NCBI RefSeq assembly: GCF_900112675.1
Contig: NZ_FOMQ01000021.1
Location: 1-55,621 of the forward strand
Direction: 5' to 3'
Length of the DNA: 55,621 nucleotides
Source: Paracidovorax konjaci
GTDB lineage: Bacteria; Pseudomonadota; Gammaproteobacteria; Burkholderiales; Burkholderiaceae_C
Every line of letters starts with the position of its first letter. Within the stretch, counting starts at the first letter, position 1. Both the position numbers and the translations under genes were made by a program. The notes below the pieces were generated by a model. That model saw only the letters and a list, made by a program, of their open reading frames with translations. It was not told where the DNA came from and did no database searches. Positions 27,482 through 38,208 of this stretch are shown here, piece after piece.

Positions 27482-30400
27482 ATGAATGTTCCGATAGCGC
27501 TGGCCGCCCTGCAGGCCCAGGCCGCAGAGCCCACTCGCCTGCGCGAGATTCCCTATAACTACACCTCGTTTTCCGACAGGGAAATCGTCATCCGCCTGCT
27601 GGGCGCCCCCTCCTGGGACGTGCTGGACCAGTTGCGCCGCGAGCGCCGCACGGGCCGGTCCGCCCGCATGCTCTACGAGGTGCTGGGCGACATCTGGGTG
27701 GTGCAGCGCAACCCCTATCTGCAGGACGACCTGCTGGACAACCCCGACCGCCGCAAGCTGCTGGTCGAAGCCCTGCAGCACCGCCTGACCGAGATCCAGA
27801 AGCGCCGCACGCCCGGCGACGACGCCGAGCGCGACCGGCTCGTGGGCCAGCTCGTCGAGTCCGCGCGCGGCGCCATCGAGCGCTTCGATGCCGCCTTCGT
27901 GGAAGCTGCCCAGTTGCGGCGCAGCGTGCAGCGCCGCCTGGGCCGGCTCACGGCCCGGGACAACATCAAGTTCGACGGGCTCTCGCGCGTCTCCCACGTG
28001 ACCGACGCGACCGACTGGCGCATCGAATACCCGTTCGTGGTGCTCACGCCCGACTCCGAGGCCGAGATGGCCCAGCTCGTCAAGGCGTGCATCGAGCTGG
28101 AGCTCACCATCATCCCGCGCGGGGGCGGCACCGGCTACACGGGCGGCGCCATCCCGCTCACCTGGCGCAGCGCGGTCATCAACACCGAGAAGCTCGAAGC
28201 GATGACCGAGGTCGAGCAGGTGCGGCTGCCCGGCCTGGACGGCGAGTTCCCCACGATCTGGACCGAGGCCGGCGTGGTCACGCAGCGCGTGGCCGATGCG
28301 GCCGAACGCGCGGGCTACGTGTTCGCCGTGGACCCCACCAGCGCCGAGGCCTCGTGCATCGGCGGCAACATCGCCATGAACGCGGGCGGCAAGAAGGCGG
28401 TGCTCTGGGGCACCGCGCTGGACAACCTCGCTTCCTGGCGCATGGTCACGCCCGAGGCCGAATGGCTGGAGGTCACGCGCGTGGGCCACAACCTCGGCAA
28501 GATCCACGATGCCGAGGTGGCCAGCTTCGATCTGCAGTACTTCGCCGCGGACGGCAAGACGCCGCTGCGCACCGAGCGTCTGGACATCCCCGGCAAGACC
28601 TTCCGCAAGGAAGGCCTGGGCAAGGACGTGACGGACAAGTTCCTCTCCGGCCTGCCGGGCATCCAGAAGGAGGGCTGCGACGGCCTCATCACCAGCGCGC
28701 GCTGGATCGTGCACCGCATGTCGGAGCACACGCGCACGGTGTGCCTGGAGTTCTTCGGCAACGCCCGCGACGCGGTGCCGAGCATCGTCGAGATCAAGGA
28801 TTTCATGTTCGCCGAGGCGGGCCGCTCCGGCGTGCTGCTGGCGGGCCTGGAGCATCTGGACGACCGCTACCTCAAGGCCGTGGGCTATGCCACCAAGAGC
28901 AAGAAGCATGGCGGCCTGCCCAAGATGGTGCTCTTCGGCGACATCGCGGGCGACGACGCCGACGCCGTGGCGCGGGCGACCAGCGAGGTGGTGCGCATCG
29001 CCAACTCGCGCTCGGGCGAAGGCTTCATCGCCATCAGCCCCGAGGCGCGCAAGAAGTTCTGGCTCGACCGCAAGCGCACGGCCGCCATCAGCCGCCACAC
29101 CAACGCCTTCAAGATCAACGAAGACGTGGTGATCCCGCTGCCGCGCATGGCCGAGTACACCGACGGCATCGAGCGCATCAACATCGAGCTGTCCCTGCGC
29201 AACAAGATCGCGCTGTGCGACGCGCTGGAGGACTTCTTCCTGCGCGGCAACCTGCCGCTGGGCCGGCAGGACGACGCGCACGAAATCCCGTCGGCCGAGC
29301 TGCTCGAGGACCGGGTGGCGCAGGCCGTGGCGCTGGTGGGCGGGGTGCGCGACCTGTGGGCCGGCTGGCTGCAGGATGTCGCCACGCTGTTCCCGCAGTT
29401 GCAGGACCACACGCTGCGCGCGAGCTGGAAGACCCAATTGCGCGAACCGCTCGGCAAGATCTTCGCGGGCGCGGCCTTCCAGCCGCTCATGGCCGAGGCG
29501 GCGGCCATCCACCAGCGCGTGCTCAAGGGCCGCGTCTGGGTGGCGCTGCACATGCACGCGGGCGACGGCAACGTGCACACCAACCTCCCGGTGAACAGCG
29601 ACGACTACCAGATGCTGCAGACTGCCCACGAGGCGGTGGCACGCATCATGGTGCTGGCGCGCAGCCTGGGCGGGGTGATCTCGGGCGAGCACGGCATCGG
29701 CATCACCAAGCTCGAATTCCTGACCGACGAAGAGCTGCAGCCATTCGCCGACTACAAGCGCCGGGTGGACCCGCAGGGCCGCTTCAATAAAGGCAAGTTG
29801 CTACGAAATCAGGAGCAAGAAACGCAGCAGAATCGGCGGCATGGAGGCGATCTGGCTTCCAATGCCGGGCGCGAGGCCCTGCGGGCGGCCGACCTGACCA
29901 ATGCCTACACGCCGAGCTTCGGCCTCATGGGGCACGAGTCGCTGATCATGCAGCAGAGCGACATCGGCGCCATCGCCGATTCGGTCAAGGACTGCCTGCG
30001 CTGCGGCAAGTGCAAGCCCGTGTGCGCCACGCACGTGCCGCGCGCCAGCCTGCTCTACAGCCCGCGCAACAAGATCCTGGCGACCTCGCTGCTGGTCGAG
30101 GCCTTCCTCTACGAGGAGCAGACCCGCCGCGGTGTCTCGATCAAGCACTGGCAGGAGTTCGAGGACGTGGCCGACCACTGCACCGTCTGCCACAAGTGCT
30201 ACACGCCGTGCCCGGTCAAGATCGACTTCGGCGACGTGACCATGAACATGCGCAACCTGCTGCGCAAGATGGGCAAGAAGAGCTTCCGTCCCGGCAACAA
30301 GGTGGCGATGGCGATGCTGAACGCCACCAACCCGGACACCATCAAGTTCATGCGTTCGGCGATGGTGGACGTGGGCTTCAAGGCCCAGCGCGCCGTGGTC

Positions 30401-31405
30401 GACCTGCTGCGCGCCGTGGGCCGGCGCCAGACCGCGCACCCGCCCGCCACCGTGGGCACCGCGCCCGTGAAGGAGCAGGTGATCCACTTCGTGAACAAGA
30501 AGCTGCCGGGCGGCCTGCCCAAGAAGACCGCGCGCGCGCTGCTGGACATCGAGGACAAGAACTACGTGCCCATCATCCGCAACCCGGCCGCCACCACGGC
30601 CGAGACGGAAGCGGTCTTCTACTTCCCCGGCTGCGGCTCCGAGCGCCTGTTCAGCCAGGTGGGCCTGGCCACGCAGGCCATGCTCTGGCATGCCGGCGTG
30701 CAGACCGTGCTGCCGCCGGGCTACCTGTGCTGCGGCTATCCGCAGCGCGGCAGCGGGCAGTTCGACCGCGCCGAGCAGATGATCACCGACAACCGGGTGC
30801 TCTTCCACCGCGTGGCCAACACGCTCAACTACCTGGACATCAAGACCGTGGTGGTGAGCTGCGGCACCTGCTACGACCAGCTGCAGGGCTACCAGTTCGA
30901 CAAGATCTTCCCGGGCTGCCGGATCATCGACATCCACGAATACCTGCTGGAGAAGGGCATCACGCTGCAGGGCAAGGGCGCCTACCTCTACCACGAGCCC
31001 TGCCACAACCCGATGAAGCTGCAGGATTCGGTCAAGACCGTGAAGGCGCTCGTCGGCCCGCAGGTCACCAAGAGCGAGCGCTGCTGCGGAGAATCCGGCA
31101 CGCTGGGCGTGACGCGGCCCGACATCTCCACGCAGGTGCGGTTCCGCAAGGAGCAGGAGATCCGCAAGGGCGAAGCCTCCCTGCGCGCGAGCGGCGCCGT
31201 CGCCCCGCAGGAGAACGTGAAGATCCTCACGAGCTGCCCGAGCTGCCTGCAGGGCCTCAACCGCTACCAGGACGATCTGCAGAACGGCCTGCTCGAAGCC
31301 GACTACATCGTCGTCGAGATGGCACGCGAGATCCTGGGCGAGAACTGGATGCCCGAGTACGTGCAGCGTGCCAACGCTGGCGGCATCGAACGGGTGCTGG
31401 TCTGA
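27482..31405 (+). CDS. Giant FAD-linked oxidase / 4Fe-4S oxidoreductase (DUF3683)
   Basis: A 1307-residue fusion. DUF3683 comes first ([20 protein letters not shown], from about 21). An FAD-binding type 4 domain follows (about 180-400; [35 protein letters not shown]), then an FAD-oxidase C domain to about 770 with [11 protein letters not shown] and [10 protein letters not shown]. Two 4Fe-4S sites lie at about 838 ([11 protein letters not shown]) and 899 ([11 protein letters not shown]), and two CCG domains follow ([10 protein letters not shown] at about 1083, CCGESG at about 1200). It resembles D-lactate/glycolate dehydrogenases fused to their GlpC/LldE-like partner. The substrate is not determined. 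A -10-like TAAAAT lies at 27422-27427. The linker near 772 contains a copy of the dispersed palindrome. Confidence 0.9.
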   Translation: MNVPIALAALQAQAAEPTRLREIPYNYTSFSDREIVIRLLGAPSWDVLDQLRRERRTGRSARMLYEVLGDIWVVQRNPYLQDDLLDNPDRRKLLVEALQHRLTEIQKRRTPGDDAERDRLVGQLVESARGAIERFDAAFVEAAQLRRSVQRRLGRLTARDNIKFDGLSRVSHVTDATDWRIEYPFVVLTPDSEAEMAQLVKACIELELTIIPRGGGTGYTGGAIPLTWRSAVINTEKLEAMTEVEQVRLPGLDGEFPTIWTEAGVVTQRVADAAERAGYVFAVDPTSAEASCIGGNIAMNAGGKKAVLWGTALDNLASWRMVTPEAEWLEVTRVGHNLGKIHDAEVASFDLQYFAADGKTPLRTERLDIPGKTFRKEGLGKDVTDKFLSGLPGIQKEGCDGLITSARWIVHRMSEHTRTVCLEFFGNARDAVPSIVEIKDFMFAEAGRSGVLLAGLEHLDDRYLKAVGYATKSKKHGGLPKMVLFGDIAGDDADAVARATSEVVRIANSRSGEGFIAISPEARKKFWLDRKRTAAISRHTNAFKINEDVVIPLPRMAEYTDGIERINIELSLRNKIALCDALEDFFLRGNLPLGRQDDAHEIPSAELLEDRVAQAVALVGGVRDLWAGWLQDVATLFPQLQDHTLRASWKTQLREPLGKIFAGAAFQPLMAEAAAIHQRVLKGRVWVALHMHAGDGNVHTNLPVNSDDYQMLQTAHEAVARIMVLARSLGGVISGEHGIGITKLEFLTDEELQPFADYKRRVDPQGRFNKGKLLRNQEQETQQNRRHGGDLASNAGREALRAADLTNAYTPSFGLMGHESLIMQQSDIGAIADSVKDCLRCGKCKPVCATHVPRASLLYSPRNKILATSLLVEAFLYEEQTRRGVSIKHWQEFEDVADHCTVCHKCYTPCPVKIDFGDVTMNMRNLLRKMGKKSFRPGNKVAMAMLNATNPDTIKFMRSAMVDVGFKAQRAVVDLLRAVGRRQTAHPPATVGTAPVKEQVIHFVNKKLPGGLPKKTARALLDIEDKNYVPIIRNPAATTAETEAVFYFPGCGSERLFSQVGLATQAMLWHAGVQTVLPPGYLCCGYPQRGSGQFDRAEQMITDNRVLFHRVANTLNYLDIKTVVVSCGTCYDQLQGYQFDKIFPGCRIIDIHEYLLEKGITLQGKGAYLYHEPCHNPMKLQDSVKTVKALVGPQVTKSERCCGESGTLGVTRPDISTQVRFRKEQEIRKGEASLRASGAVAPQENVKILTSCPSCLQGLNRYQDDLQNGLLEADYIVVEMAREILGENWMPEYVQRANAGGIERVLV
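29797..29818 (+). repeat. Dispersed short palindrome, copy 4 (degenerate, in a linker)
   Basis: gttgctacgaaatcaggagc(aa) has arms ttgct / agcaa around an AT-rich centre like the other copies. It encodes LLRNQEQE at the join between the FAD-oxidase part and the Fe-S part of the 1307-residue protein. Confidence 0.4.
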
Positions 31406-31839
31406 TGGCCACCGCCTGCCCCCTGTGCGGCGGCGATGGCGGCGCGCTGGTGTGGCGCGGGGAACGCCTGCGCGTGATCCGTGCCGACGAGCCGGGCTTT
31501 CCCGCCTTCTACCGCGTGGTCTGGAACGCGCATGTGGCGGAGTTCTCGGACCTCTCCGCGCCCGATCGGCTGCTGTGCATGGATGCGGTCGTGGCCGTGG
31601 AGCATGCGCTGCGCACGCATCTGCAGCCGCAGAAGATCAACCTCGCAGCCCTGGGCAACATGGTGCCGCACCTGCACTGGCACGTGATCGCCCGCTTCGC
31701 ATGGGACAGCCACTTCCCGTCGCCGGTCTGGGCGGCCGCGGTCCGCGAGCGCTCTCCCGCGCAGGAGCAGGAGGAAATCCTGTCCCGGCGCGACCGCATG
31801 GAAGGCGCTCTGCGCGAACACCTGGACCGGCTCGTCTGA
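31405..31839 (+). CDS. HIT-family protein
   Basis: A 144-residue histidine triad protein, probably a nucleotide hydrolase or transferase. The triad is HLHWHV (His89, His91, His93), preceded by KINLAALGNMVPHL. An N-terminal CPLC pair (Cys5, Cys8) suggests a zinc site as in GalT and Fhit-like relatives. The ATG overlaps the stop of the giant oxidoreductase (TGATG), so translation is coupled. The substrate is unknown. Confidence 0.88.
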   Translation: MATACPLCGGDGGALVWRGERLRVIRADEPGFPAFYRVVWNAHVAEFSDLSAPDRLLCMDAVVAVEHALRTHLQPQKINLAALGNMVPHLHWHVIARFAWDSHFPSPVWAAAVRERSPAQEQEEILSRRDRMEGALREHLDRLV

Positions 31840-31965
31840 GCCCTGAGCCGTGCCCGCGGCCAGGGCAGGGTGATCGGCCGCGCAGCACAATCGCGGCGTA
31901 TCGCTTTCGCCGGGCTTCGCTCCGTTTTCTTTTCTTATCTCCCACCGCATTCGCCGAGGACTGCC

Positions 31966-32400
31966 ATGGCCGGCCTGAAACCCGACACCCCGCTGCCGCA
32001 ATCGCTCACCGCGCACGGCGCCTCGCGCGTGCTGGAGGTCGTCTTCTCCGATGGCGCGGCCTTCCGCATCCCGTTCGAGCTGATGCGCGTCTACTCGCCC
32101 TCGGCCGAAGTGCAGGGGCATGGACCGGGGCAGGAAGTGCTGCAGACCGGCAAGCGCGACGTCACCATCACCGCCATCGAACCCGTGGGCCACTACGCGA
32201 TCCGGCCCACGTTCTCCGACGGCCACGACACCGGCATCTTCTCGTGGGACTGGCTCTACGAACTGGGCCAGCGGCAGGAGGCGCTGTGGGCGCAATATGC
32301 CGAGCGCCTGGCGCTCGCCGGTGCCGATCGCGATGCGCCCATGCCCGCGCCGCGCCGTGGTGGCGGCGGTGCTTCGCACGGGGGCTGCGGCGGGCATTGA
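31966..32400 (+). CDS. DUF971 domain protein
   Basis: A 144-residue protein with one DUF971 domain (gamma-butyrobetaine hydroxylase-like N-terminal fold): LEVVFSDGAAFRIPFELMRV near 25-45 and ALRPTFSDGHDTGIFSWDWL-like YAIRPTFSDGHDTGIFSWD near 90-108. The C-terminus is a Gly/His tail ending SHGGCGGH that could bind metal. It lies directly upstream of ubiE, its usual neighbour in betaproteobacteria. Proteins of this family are linked to Fe-S biology, which is inference here. A CACAAT -10-like box lies at 31886-31891. Confidence 0.88.
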   Translation: MAGLKPDTPLPQSLTAHGASRVLEVVFSDGAAFRIPFELMRVYSPSAEVQGHGPGQEVLQTGKRDVTITAIEPVGHYAIRPTFSDGHDTGIFSWDWLYELGQRQEALWAQYAERLALAGADRDAPMPAPRRGGGGASHGGCGGH

Positions 32401-32514
32401 GGGCGCGGCGCGGCCCCGTGCGGGCGCGTTCCGTCATCCAATCGCCACACATGCCCCAGGCGGTTGCGGGGTTGTCGCTGTACGCCGCGGGTGGCGGCGC
32501 TTTAGCATCGCGGC

Positions 32515-33246
32515 ATGAGCACCACCCATTTTGGATTCCAGTCGGTCGATGAGAAGGACAAGGCTCGCCGCGTGCGCGGCGTGTTCGACTCCGTGGCCTC
32601 GAAGTACGACCTCATGAACGATCTCATGTCCGGCGGGCTGCACCGGGCATGGAAGGCCTACACCGTGATGGTCGCCAACCTGCGTGAGGGGCAGCGCGTG
32701 CTCGACATCGCCGGCGGCACGGGTGACCTCTCGAAGGCCTTCGCGAAGAAGGTCGGGCCTTCGGGCACCGTGGTCCACACCGACATCAACGAATCCATGC
32801 TGCGCGTGGGCCGCGACCGGCTCATCGACGAAGGCGCCGTGCTGCCCACGCTGGTCTGCGATGCCGAGCACCTGCCGTTCCCCGACAACCATTTCGATGT
32901 GGTGAGCGTGGCCTTCGGCCTGCGCAACATGACGCACAAGGACGTGGCCATCGCAGAGATGTGCCGGGTGCTCAAGCCGCGCGGCCGGCTGCTGGTGCTG
33001 GAGTTCTCGCAGGTCGCGAAGCCGCTGCGCAAGCCCTACGACTGGTATTCCTTCAAGGTGCTGCCCCGCCTGGGCAAGCTCGTGGCCGGCGACGACACGA
33101 GCTACCGCTACCTGGCCGAATCGATCCGCATGCATCCCGGCCAGGAGGAACTCAAAACCCTCATGCAGAAAAATGGCTTTGGGCATGTGGACTATCACAA
33201 CATGACGGGCGGTATCGTGGCCCTGCATGTTGGAATCAAGTGCTGA
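32515..33246 (+). CDS. ubiE: Ubiquinone/menaquinone C-methyltransferase
   Basis: A 243-residue SAM-dependent enzyme that methylates the quinone ring in ubiquinone synthesis. It begins [20 protein letters not shown] and has the UbiE signature [23 protein letters not shown] motif [11 protein letters not shown] (about 63-72) and [10 protein letters not shown]. The C-terminus [11 protein letters not shown] is typical. A -10-like TAGCAT ends six bases before the ATG with no ribosome binding site, so a leaderless transcript is possible. It starts the ubiE / Tim44-like / ubiJ / ubiB group. Confidence 0.96.
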   Translation: MSTTHFGFQSVDEKDKARRVRGVFDSVASKYDLMNDLMSGGLHRAWKAYTVMVANLREGQRVLDIAGGTGDLSKAFAKKVGPSGTVVHTDINESMLRVGRDRLIDEGAVLPTLVCDAEHLPFPDNHFDVVSVAFGLRNMTHKDVAIAEMCRVLKPRGRLLVLEFSQVAKPLRKPYDWYSFKVLPRLGKLVAGDDTSYRYLAESIRMHPGQEELKTLMQKNGFGHVDYHNMTGGIVALHVGIKC

Positions 33247-33287
33247 GCTGGACGACGGACGGCTTTCGATAACTAAATGGAGATGAC

Positions 33288-34310
33288 ATGATGAAACTCT
33301 GGTCTGTGGCTTTGGTGGCGATGCTGGCGGTGGTCCATCTGGACGCCGATGCGCGCCGCATGGGCGGCGGCAAGTCGGTCGGCAAGCAGTCGAGCAACGT
33401 GACGCAGCGCGAGGCCAGCCCACCTGCCGCGCCGGCCGCGCCCGCGCAGAACGCCAACAACGCAGCCGCCGCCAAGCCGGCCGCCGCGCCGAATGCGGCC
33501 GCGGCCGCAGCGCCCAAGAAGCCCTGGGGCGCCATGCTGGGCGGCCTCGCCGCCGGCCTGGGGCTCGCCTGGCTGGCCCACTCCCTGGGCCTGGGCGAGG
33601 CCTTCGGCCAGTTCCTGCTGATCGCCCTGCTGGCGCTGGTCGCCTTCGCCGTCATCGGCATGATCATGCGTTCCCGCAAGCCTGCCGGCGCCTCCGCCGG
33701 TGGTGCGCCCTTCGCCTTCCAGGGTGCGGGCGCCGGGGCCGGATCCGTGTCGCCCGCGCAGGCTCCCATGCCCCGCCAGTACAGCCCGCAGAACGTGGGC
33801 AACGATGCGTCCGCCCGTCCGTTCGAGCGTGGCGGAATGGCCTTCGATGCCTCGCGCACGGCCGGTGCCGGCAGCGGTGTGGTGATCGGCTCGGCAGTCG
33901 CCGGAGCGCAAGGCTGGAGCGTTCCGGCCGACTTCGACACCGAGGCCTTCCTGGCCGCGGCCAAGCGGAACTTCGTGACCCTGCAGGCCGCCTGGGACCG
34001 CTCGGACATCGATACGCTGCGCTCCATGATGACCGACAGCATGGTGGGCGAGATCCGCACCCAGCTCAGCGAGCGTGAATCCCTGCGCGGCGCCAACCAG
34101 CCCAACCACACCGACGTGGTGATGCTTGAGGCGCAGCTCCTGGGCATCGAGGACCTGGGCGACGGCTACATGGCCAGCGTCGAGTTCTCCGGAATGATCC
34201 GTGAAGAGCTGTCCGCCGGCCCCAGCCCCTTCCGCGAGGTCTGGAACATGACCAAGCCCAAGAGCGGCGCCAGCGGCTGGCTCGTGGCAGGCGTGCAGGC
34301 CCTGCAATGA
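33288..34310 (+). CDS. Tim44-like domain membrane protein
   Basis: A 340-residue protein. An N-terminal signal-like segment (MMKLWSVALVAMLAVVHL, cleavage possible near ADA) is followed by an Ala/Pro-rich linker (about 40-75) and two membrane segments (about 80-98 and 107-125) with Gly-rich turns. A C-terminal Tim44-like domain (about 210-340) follows, with AAKRNFVTLQAAWDRSD and FREVWNMTKP. Such proteins occur beside ubiquinone genes in betaproteobacteria. A role in the Ubi complex is inference. A strong terminator follows at 34317. Confidence 0.85.
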   Translation: MMKLWSVALVAMLAVVHLDADARRMGGGKSVGKQSSNVTQREASPPAAPAAPAQNANNAAAAKPAAAPNAAAAAAPKKPWGAMLGGLAAGLGLAWLAHSLGLGEAFGQFLLIALLALVAFAVIGMIMRSRKPAGASAGGAPFAFQGAGAGAGSVSPAQAPMPRQYSPQNVGNDASARPFERGGMAFDASRTAGAGSGVVIGSAVAGAQGWSVPADFDTEAFLAAAKRNFVTLQAAWDRSDIDTLRSMMTDSMVGEIRTQLSERESLRGANQPNHTDVVMLEAQLLGIEDLGDGYMASVEFSGMIREELSAGPSPFREVWNMTKPKSGASGWLVAGVQALQ

Positions 34311-34316
34311 CGGCCC

Positions 34317-34349
34317 GCGCAGCCTGCCTGGCGCGGGCTGCGCCTTTTT
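34317..34349 (+). terminator. Rho-independent terminator after the Tim44-like gene
   Basis: gcgcagcc (34317-34324) pairs with ggctgcgc (34336-34343), followed by cttttt. The GC-rich loop may pair further. Confidence 0.85.
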
Positions 34350-34420
34350 CCGCAATGGCGCGGGGTGCGTACGGATAAGCTTTCGGGCGCCCTGGCCAGT
34401 TCGGGGAATAATCGGGGACT

Positions 34421-35005
34421 ATGGCAGCACCACAGTCCCCTTTTTCGTTTCTGGACGGGCTCTTCGAGCGCGTGACCAGCGGCCCCCAGCCCCCGCAATG
34501 GCTGGTGCATGAGGTGCAGCACCGGCTCGTGCTGTTCATCAACCACGTGCTCATGCAGGAACCCGAGGCCATGGACCGGCTGGTGCGCCAGAGCGGCAGC
34601 GTGGCGCGGGTGCAATGGCGCATCTATTCCATGGCGCTGCGCGTGACGCCCGCCGGGCTGTTCGACCTGGCCGGCGAAACCGCCGTGCCCGACCTCCGCG
34701 TCGAGATCACCGATACCTCTCCGCTGTCGCTGGCCCAGGCGGCCCTGCGCGGCGACAAGCCCTCCATCCGCATCGAAGGCGACGTGCAGCTGGCGGCCGA
34801 GATCCAGTGGCTCGTGGACCACGTGCGCTGGGATCTCGAGGAAGACCTGGCGCGGGTGCTGGGCGATGCCCCCGCCCATGCGATCGGCACGGCCGCGCGG
34901 CGCGTGGCGCAGGCGCTCAAGCAGTTCGTGGGCGCGCGCATGGCGGGCCGTGCCGCACCCGGCGCCGCGCAGGCCGCGCCCGGCCCCGACCACGGCACCC
35001 CATGA
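34421..35005 (+). CDS. ubiJ: Ubiquinone accessory factor UbiJ (SCP2-like)
   Basis: A 194-residue protein. An SCP2-type lipid-binding domain covers about 20-125 ([38 protein letters not shown]). A helical C-terminal part follows ([20 protein letters not shown]), the region that contacts UbiK. UbiJ holds ubiquinone intermediates in the soluble Ubi complex. An AATAAT box ends eight bases before the ATG after a terminator, so it has its own, probably leaderless, transcript. It overlaps ubiB by ATGA. Confidence 0.92.
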   Translation: MAAPQSPFSFLDGLFERVTSGPQPPQWLVHEVQHRLVLFINHVLMQEPEAMDRLVRQSGSVARVQWRIYSMALRVTPAGLFDLAGETAVPDLRVEITDTSPLSLAQAALRGDKPSIRIEGDVQLAAEIQWLVDHVRWDLEEDLARVLGDAPAHAIGTAARRVAQALKQFVGARMAGRAAPGAAQAAPGPDHGTP

Positions 35006-36567
35006 GCCGGCTCTTTCGCGGTGTCACCATCGTCTGGGTGGTGCTGCGCTATGGCCTCGACGAACTGGTCCTGACGAGCTTCCGCAAGCCGTGGCTGCGG
35101 TTGCTGGCGCGCGTGGTGTCCGTGGGCCGGCGGCTGGATGCGCCGCGCGGCCAGCGCCTGCGCGAAGCGCTGGAGCGCCTGGGGCCGATCTTCGTGAAGT
35201 TCGGGCAGGTGCTCTCCACGCGCCGCGATCTGCTGCCGCCCGACATCGCCAACGAACTGGCCCTGCTGCAGGACCGCGTGCCCCCGTTCGATCCGAATGT
35301 GGCGGTCGCTACCATCGAGCGCGCCTTCCGCCGCCCGATCGGTGAGGTCTTCGTGTCGTTCGACCGCGTGCCCATCGCCAGCGCTTCCATCGCCCAGGTG
35401 CATTTCGCCGTCGTGCGGGACCGGCACGGCGTGGAGCGCGAAGTGGCCGTGAAGGTGCTGCGCCCGGGCATGCTGCCCGTGATCGACAACGACCTGGGCC
35501 TCATGCGCATGATGGCCGGCTGGGTGGAAAGCCTCTCGGCCGACGGCAAGCGCCTCAAGCCCCGGCAGGTGGTGGCCGAGTTCGACAACTACCTGCACGA
35601 CGAGCTGGACCTGATCCGCGAGGCCGCCAACGCCGCGCAACTGCGCCGCAACATGGAAGGCCTGGGGCTGGTGCGCATTCCCGAGATCGTCTGGGACTTC
35701 TGCCATCCCGAGGTGTTGGTGATGGAGCGCATGAAGGGCGTGCCCATCAGCCAGATCGAGCGGTTGCGCGAGGCCGGAGTGGACATTGCCCAGCTCGCCC
35801 GGGATGGCGTCACGATCTTCTTCACGCAGGTGTTCCGCGATGGCTTCTTCCATGCGGACATGCACCCGGGCAACATCCAGGTGAGCCTGGAGCCCGGCTC
35901 CTTCGGCCGCTACATTTCGCTGGATTTCGGCATCGTGGGCTCGCTCACGGAGTTCGACAAGGAATACCTCGCGCAGAACTTCACGGCCTTCTTCCGCCGC
36001 GACTACAAGCGTGTGGCCGAATTGCATGTTGAAAGCGGCTGGGTGCCTGCCGACACGCGCATCAATGAGCTGGAGTCGGCCATCCGCGCCGTCTGTGAGC
36101 CGTATTTCGACCGGCCGCTCAAGGAAATCTCGCTGGGCATGGTACTCATGCGGCTCTTCCAGACCTCGCGCCGCTTCCAGGTGGAGATCCAGCCGCAGCT
36201 CGTGCTGCTGCAGAAGACGCTGCTGAACATCGAGGGACTGGGCCGCCAGCTCGACCCCGAACTCGACCTCTGGAGCACGGCCAAGCCGTTCCTGGAGAAG
36301 TGGATGCTCGACCAGATGGGCCCGCAGCGCCTCTGGCGCGAGATGAAGGCGGAGGCCCCGCATTTCGCCAAGATGCTTCCCGAGCTGCCGCGGTTGTTGC
36401 ACGACTACCTCCGCGAAAAGCCGCATGACCACCGGCGCGAGCTGGCCGAGCTGCTGGCGGAGCAACGCCGCACCAACCGGCTGCTGCAGAGCCTGCTGTA
36501 TGGAGGCCTCGGGTTCGTCCTGGGGCTCCTGGCGCTGCAGTTCCTGATCCGCTTCAGGTTCTACTGA
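35002..36567 (+). CDS. ubiB: Atypical kinase/ATPase UbiB for ubiquinone synthesis
   Basis: A 521-residue member of the ABC1/ADCK/UbiB family. The family KxGQ motif is in [16 protein letters not shown], the Ala-rich nucleotide loop is [10 protein letters not shown], the ATP-site lysine is in AVKVLRPG, and the catalytic loop and metal site are HADMHPGN and DFG. Two C-terminal membrane helices (about 495-518, [16 protein letters not shown]) anchor it, as in E. coli UbiB (546). The start overlaps ubiJ by four bases, so the two are translationally coupled. Confidence 0.96.
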   Translation: MSRLFRGVTIVWVVLRYGLDELVLTSFRKPWLRLLARVVSVGRRLDAPRGQRLREALERLGPIFVKFGQVLSTRRDLLPPDIANELALLQDRVPPFDPNVAVATIERAFRRPIGEVFVSFDRVPIASASIAQVHFAVVRDRHGVEREVAVKVLRPGMLPVIDNDLGLMRMMAGWVESLSADGKRLKPRQVVAEFDNYLHDELDLIREAANAAQLRRNMEGLGLVRIPEIVWDFCHPEVLVMERMKGVPISQIERLREAGVDIAQLARDGVTIFFTQVFRDGFFHADMHPGNIQVSLEPGSFGRYISLDFGIVGSLTEFDKEYLAQNFTAFFRRDYKRVAELHVESGWVPADTRINELESAIRAVCEPYFDRPLKEISLGMVLMRLFQTSRRFQVEIQPQLVLLQKTLLNIEGLGRQLDPELDLWSTAKPFLEKWMLDQMGPQRLWREMKAEAPHFAKMLPELPRLLHDYLREKPHDHRRELAELLAEQRRTNRLLQSLLYGGLGFVLGLLALQFLIRFRFY

Positions 36568-36649
36568 CGCGCGCCCGCACGCCGGCCCTTCTTTTTTCCG
36601 TTCTTTTCTTTTCCGCAATCCATCACTTCGCGACATCGAGGAGCGTGCC

Positions 36650-38095
36650 GTGCTGCTGACCCTGGTCATCGTCTATCTGCTGATCACCATCGCCATCGGG
36701 CTGGTGGCCGCCAAGCGCGTGAAGAACGCGGCGGATTTCGCCATCGCGGGCCGGCACCTGCCGCTCTACATGATCATCACCACCACGTTCGCGACCTGGT
36801 TCGGTTCGGAGACGGTGCTGGGCATACCCGCGAAGTTCATCGAGGGCGGCCTGGGGAACGTGGTGGAAGATCCGTTCGGCGCCGGCTTCTGCCTGATCCT
36901 GGTGGGGCTGTTCTTCGCCGCCAAGCTCTACCGCATGACGCTGTTGACCATCAGCGACTACTACCGCGAGCGCTACGGCCGCGCGGTGGAGATCATCTGC
37001 TCGCTCATCATCATGCTGAGCTATCTGGGCTGGGTGGCGGCGCAGGTCACTGCGCTGGGGCTGGTGTTCAACCTGCTCTCCGGCGGCGCGGTGAGCATGC
37101 CCGTGGGCATGACGATCGGCGTGGTCTCCATCCTGGCCTACACGCTCTTCGGCGGCATGTGGTCGGTGGCCGTGACCGACTTCATCCAGATGATCATCCT
37201 CGTGGTGGGTTTGGCCGTCATCGCGGTGTTCGCGGGCCAGATGGCGGGCGGTGCCGACAAGGTGATCGACTTCGCGGCGAGCCGCGATCTGTTCCGCTTC
37301 CTGCCGGAGCCGAAGTTCCATGACGTGGTGTTCTTCATCGCCGCCGGCATCACCATGATGTTCGGCTCGATCCCGCAGCAGGACGTGTTCCAGCGCGTGA
37401 TGTCCGCCAACAACATCCAGGCCGCGACGCGAGGGCCCGTCATCGGCGGCATCTGCTACATCCTGTTCGCGTTCGTCCCGATGTACCTCGTGGCCAGCGC
37501 ACTGCTCATCATGCCCAACGAGACGGCTGCGCTGCTCAAGGACGATCCGCAGAAGGTGCTCCCCACGCTGGTGCTGGAGAAGATGCCCTTCGTGATGCAG
37601 GTGCTTTTCTTCGGGGCCCTGCTGTCGGCGCTGAAATCCACCGCTTCGGCCACGCTGCTGGCGCCCAGCGTCACCTTCACCGAGAACATCTGGCGCCAGT
37701 TCCGCCCGTCGGTCTCCGACCGCGAGCACCTGCGCACGATGCGCATCAGCACGCTGGTCTTCAGCCTGCTCGTGCTGGCCTATTCGATCCGCATGCAGGG
37801 CACCTCCATCTATGAACTGGTGTCGGGGGCGTACCAGGTGCCGCTCGTGGGGGCTTTCGTTCCGCTGGTGTTCGGCCTCTACTGGAAGCGGGCCACCACG
37901 CAGGGCGCGCTTTGCGCCATCGTCCTGGGGCTGGGTTTCTGGCTGGCGTTCATCGCGCTGCCGGTTGGCGCCGTGTTTCCGGCGCAACTGGCCGGTGTGC
38001 TGGCCGCCGCGGTGGGCATGGTGGCCGGCTCGCTCGCGCCGCAATGGCTGGGCAACCGCCGTGGATCGCACCACCGCGTCGTGGCCGCGGAGTGA
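36650..38095 (+). CDS. Sodium:solute symporter family transporter
   Basis: A 481-residue SSS-family transporter with about 13 membrane segments. FAIAGRHLPLYMIITTTFAT and ETVLGIPAKFIEGG near the start match the sodium-site region, and YTLFGGMWSVAVTDFIQM is the family signature. It starts at GTG 36650 with a gaggag site. The substrate cannot be read from sequence. Family members carry proline, pantothenate, acetate or sugars. The 82 bases before it are strongly pyrimidine-rich without a clear promoter. Confidence 0.9.
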   Translation: MLLTLVIVYLLITIAIGLVAAKRVKNAADFAIAGRHLPLYMIITTTFATWFGSETVLGIPAKFIEGGLGNVVEDPFGAGFCLILVGLFFAAKLYRMTLLTISDYYRERYGRAVEIICSLIIMLSYLGWVAAQVTALGLVFNLLSGGAVSMPVGMTIGVVSILAYTLFGGMWSVAVTDFIQMIILVVGLAVIAVFAGQMAGGADKVIDFAASRDLFRFLPEPKFHDVVFFIAAGITMMFGSIPQQDVFQRVMSANNIQAATRGPVIGGICYILFAFVPMYLVASALLIMPNETAALLKDDPQKVLPTLVLEKMPFVMQVLFFGALLSALKSTASATLLAPSVTFTENIWRQFRPSVSDREHLRTMRISTLVFSLLVLAYSIRMQGTSIYELVSGAYQVPLVGAFVPLVFGLYWKRATTQGALCAIVLGLGFWLAFIALPVGAVFPAQLAGVLAAAVGMVAGSLAPQWLGNRRGSHHRVVAAE

Positions 38096-38155
38096 TGCCG
38101 GGGCCCGCGAAGGCGCGGGCAGGCGGGCGCCCGCGAGGCGCCGGGCACGCCTGCC

Positions 38156-38161
38156 TATAAT
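38156..38161 (+). promoter_or_regulatory. -10 box upstream of fmdB-like gene
   Basis: TATAAT exactly, 47 bases before the ATG at 38209. It probably drives the fmdB-DUF502-aspS run. It directly follows a GC-rich stretch after the symporter stop. No clear -35 match is seen. Confidence 0.6.
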
Positions 38162-38208
38162 TGAAGGTTTTGCAAACCCTTCTTTGCGCTTCGAAGAGCC
38201 CGGTAAAA

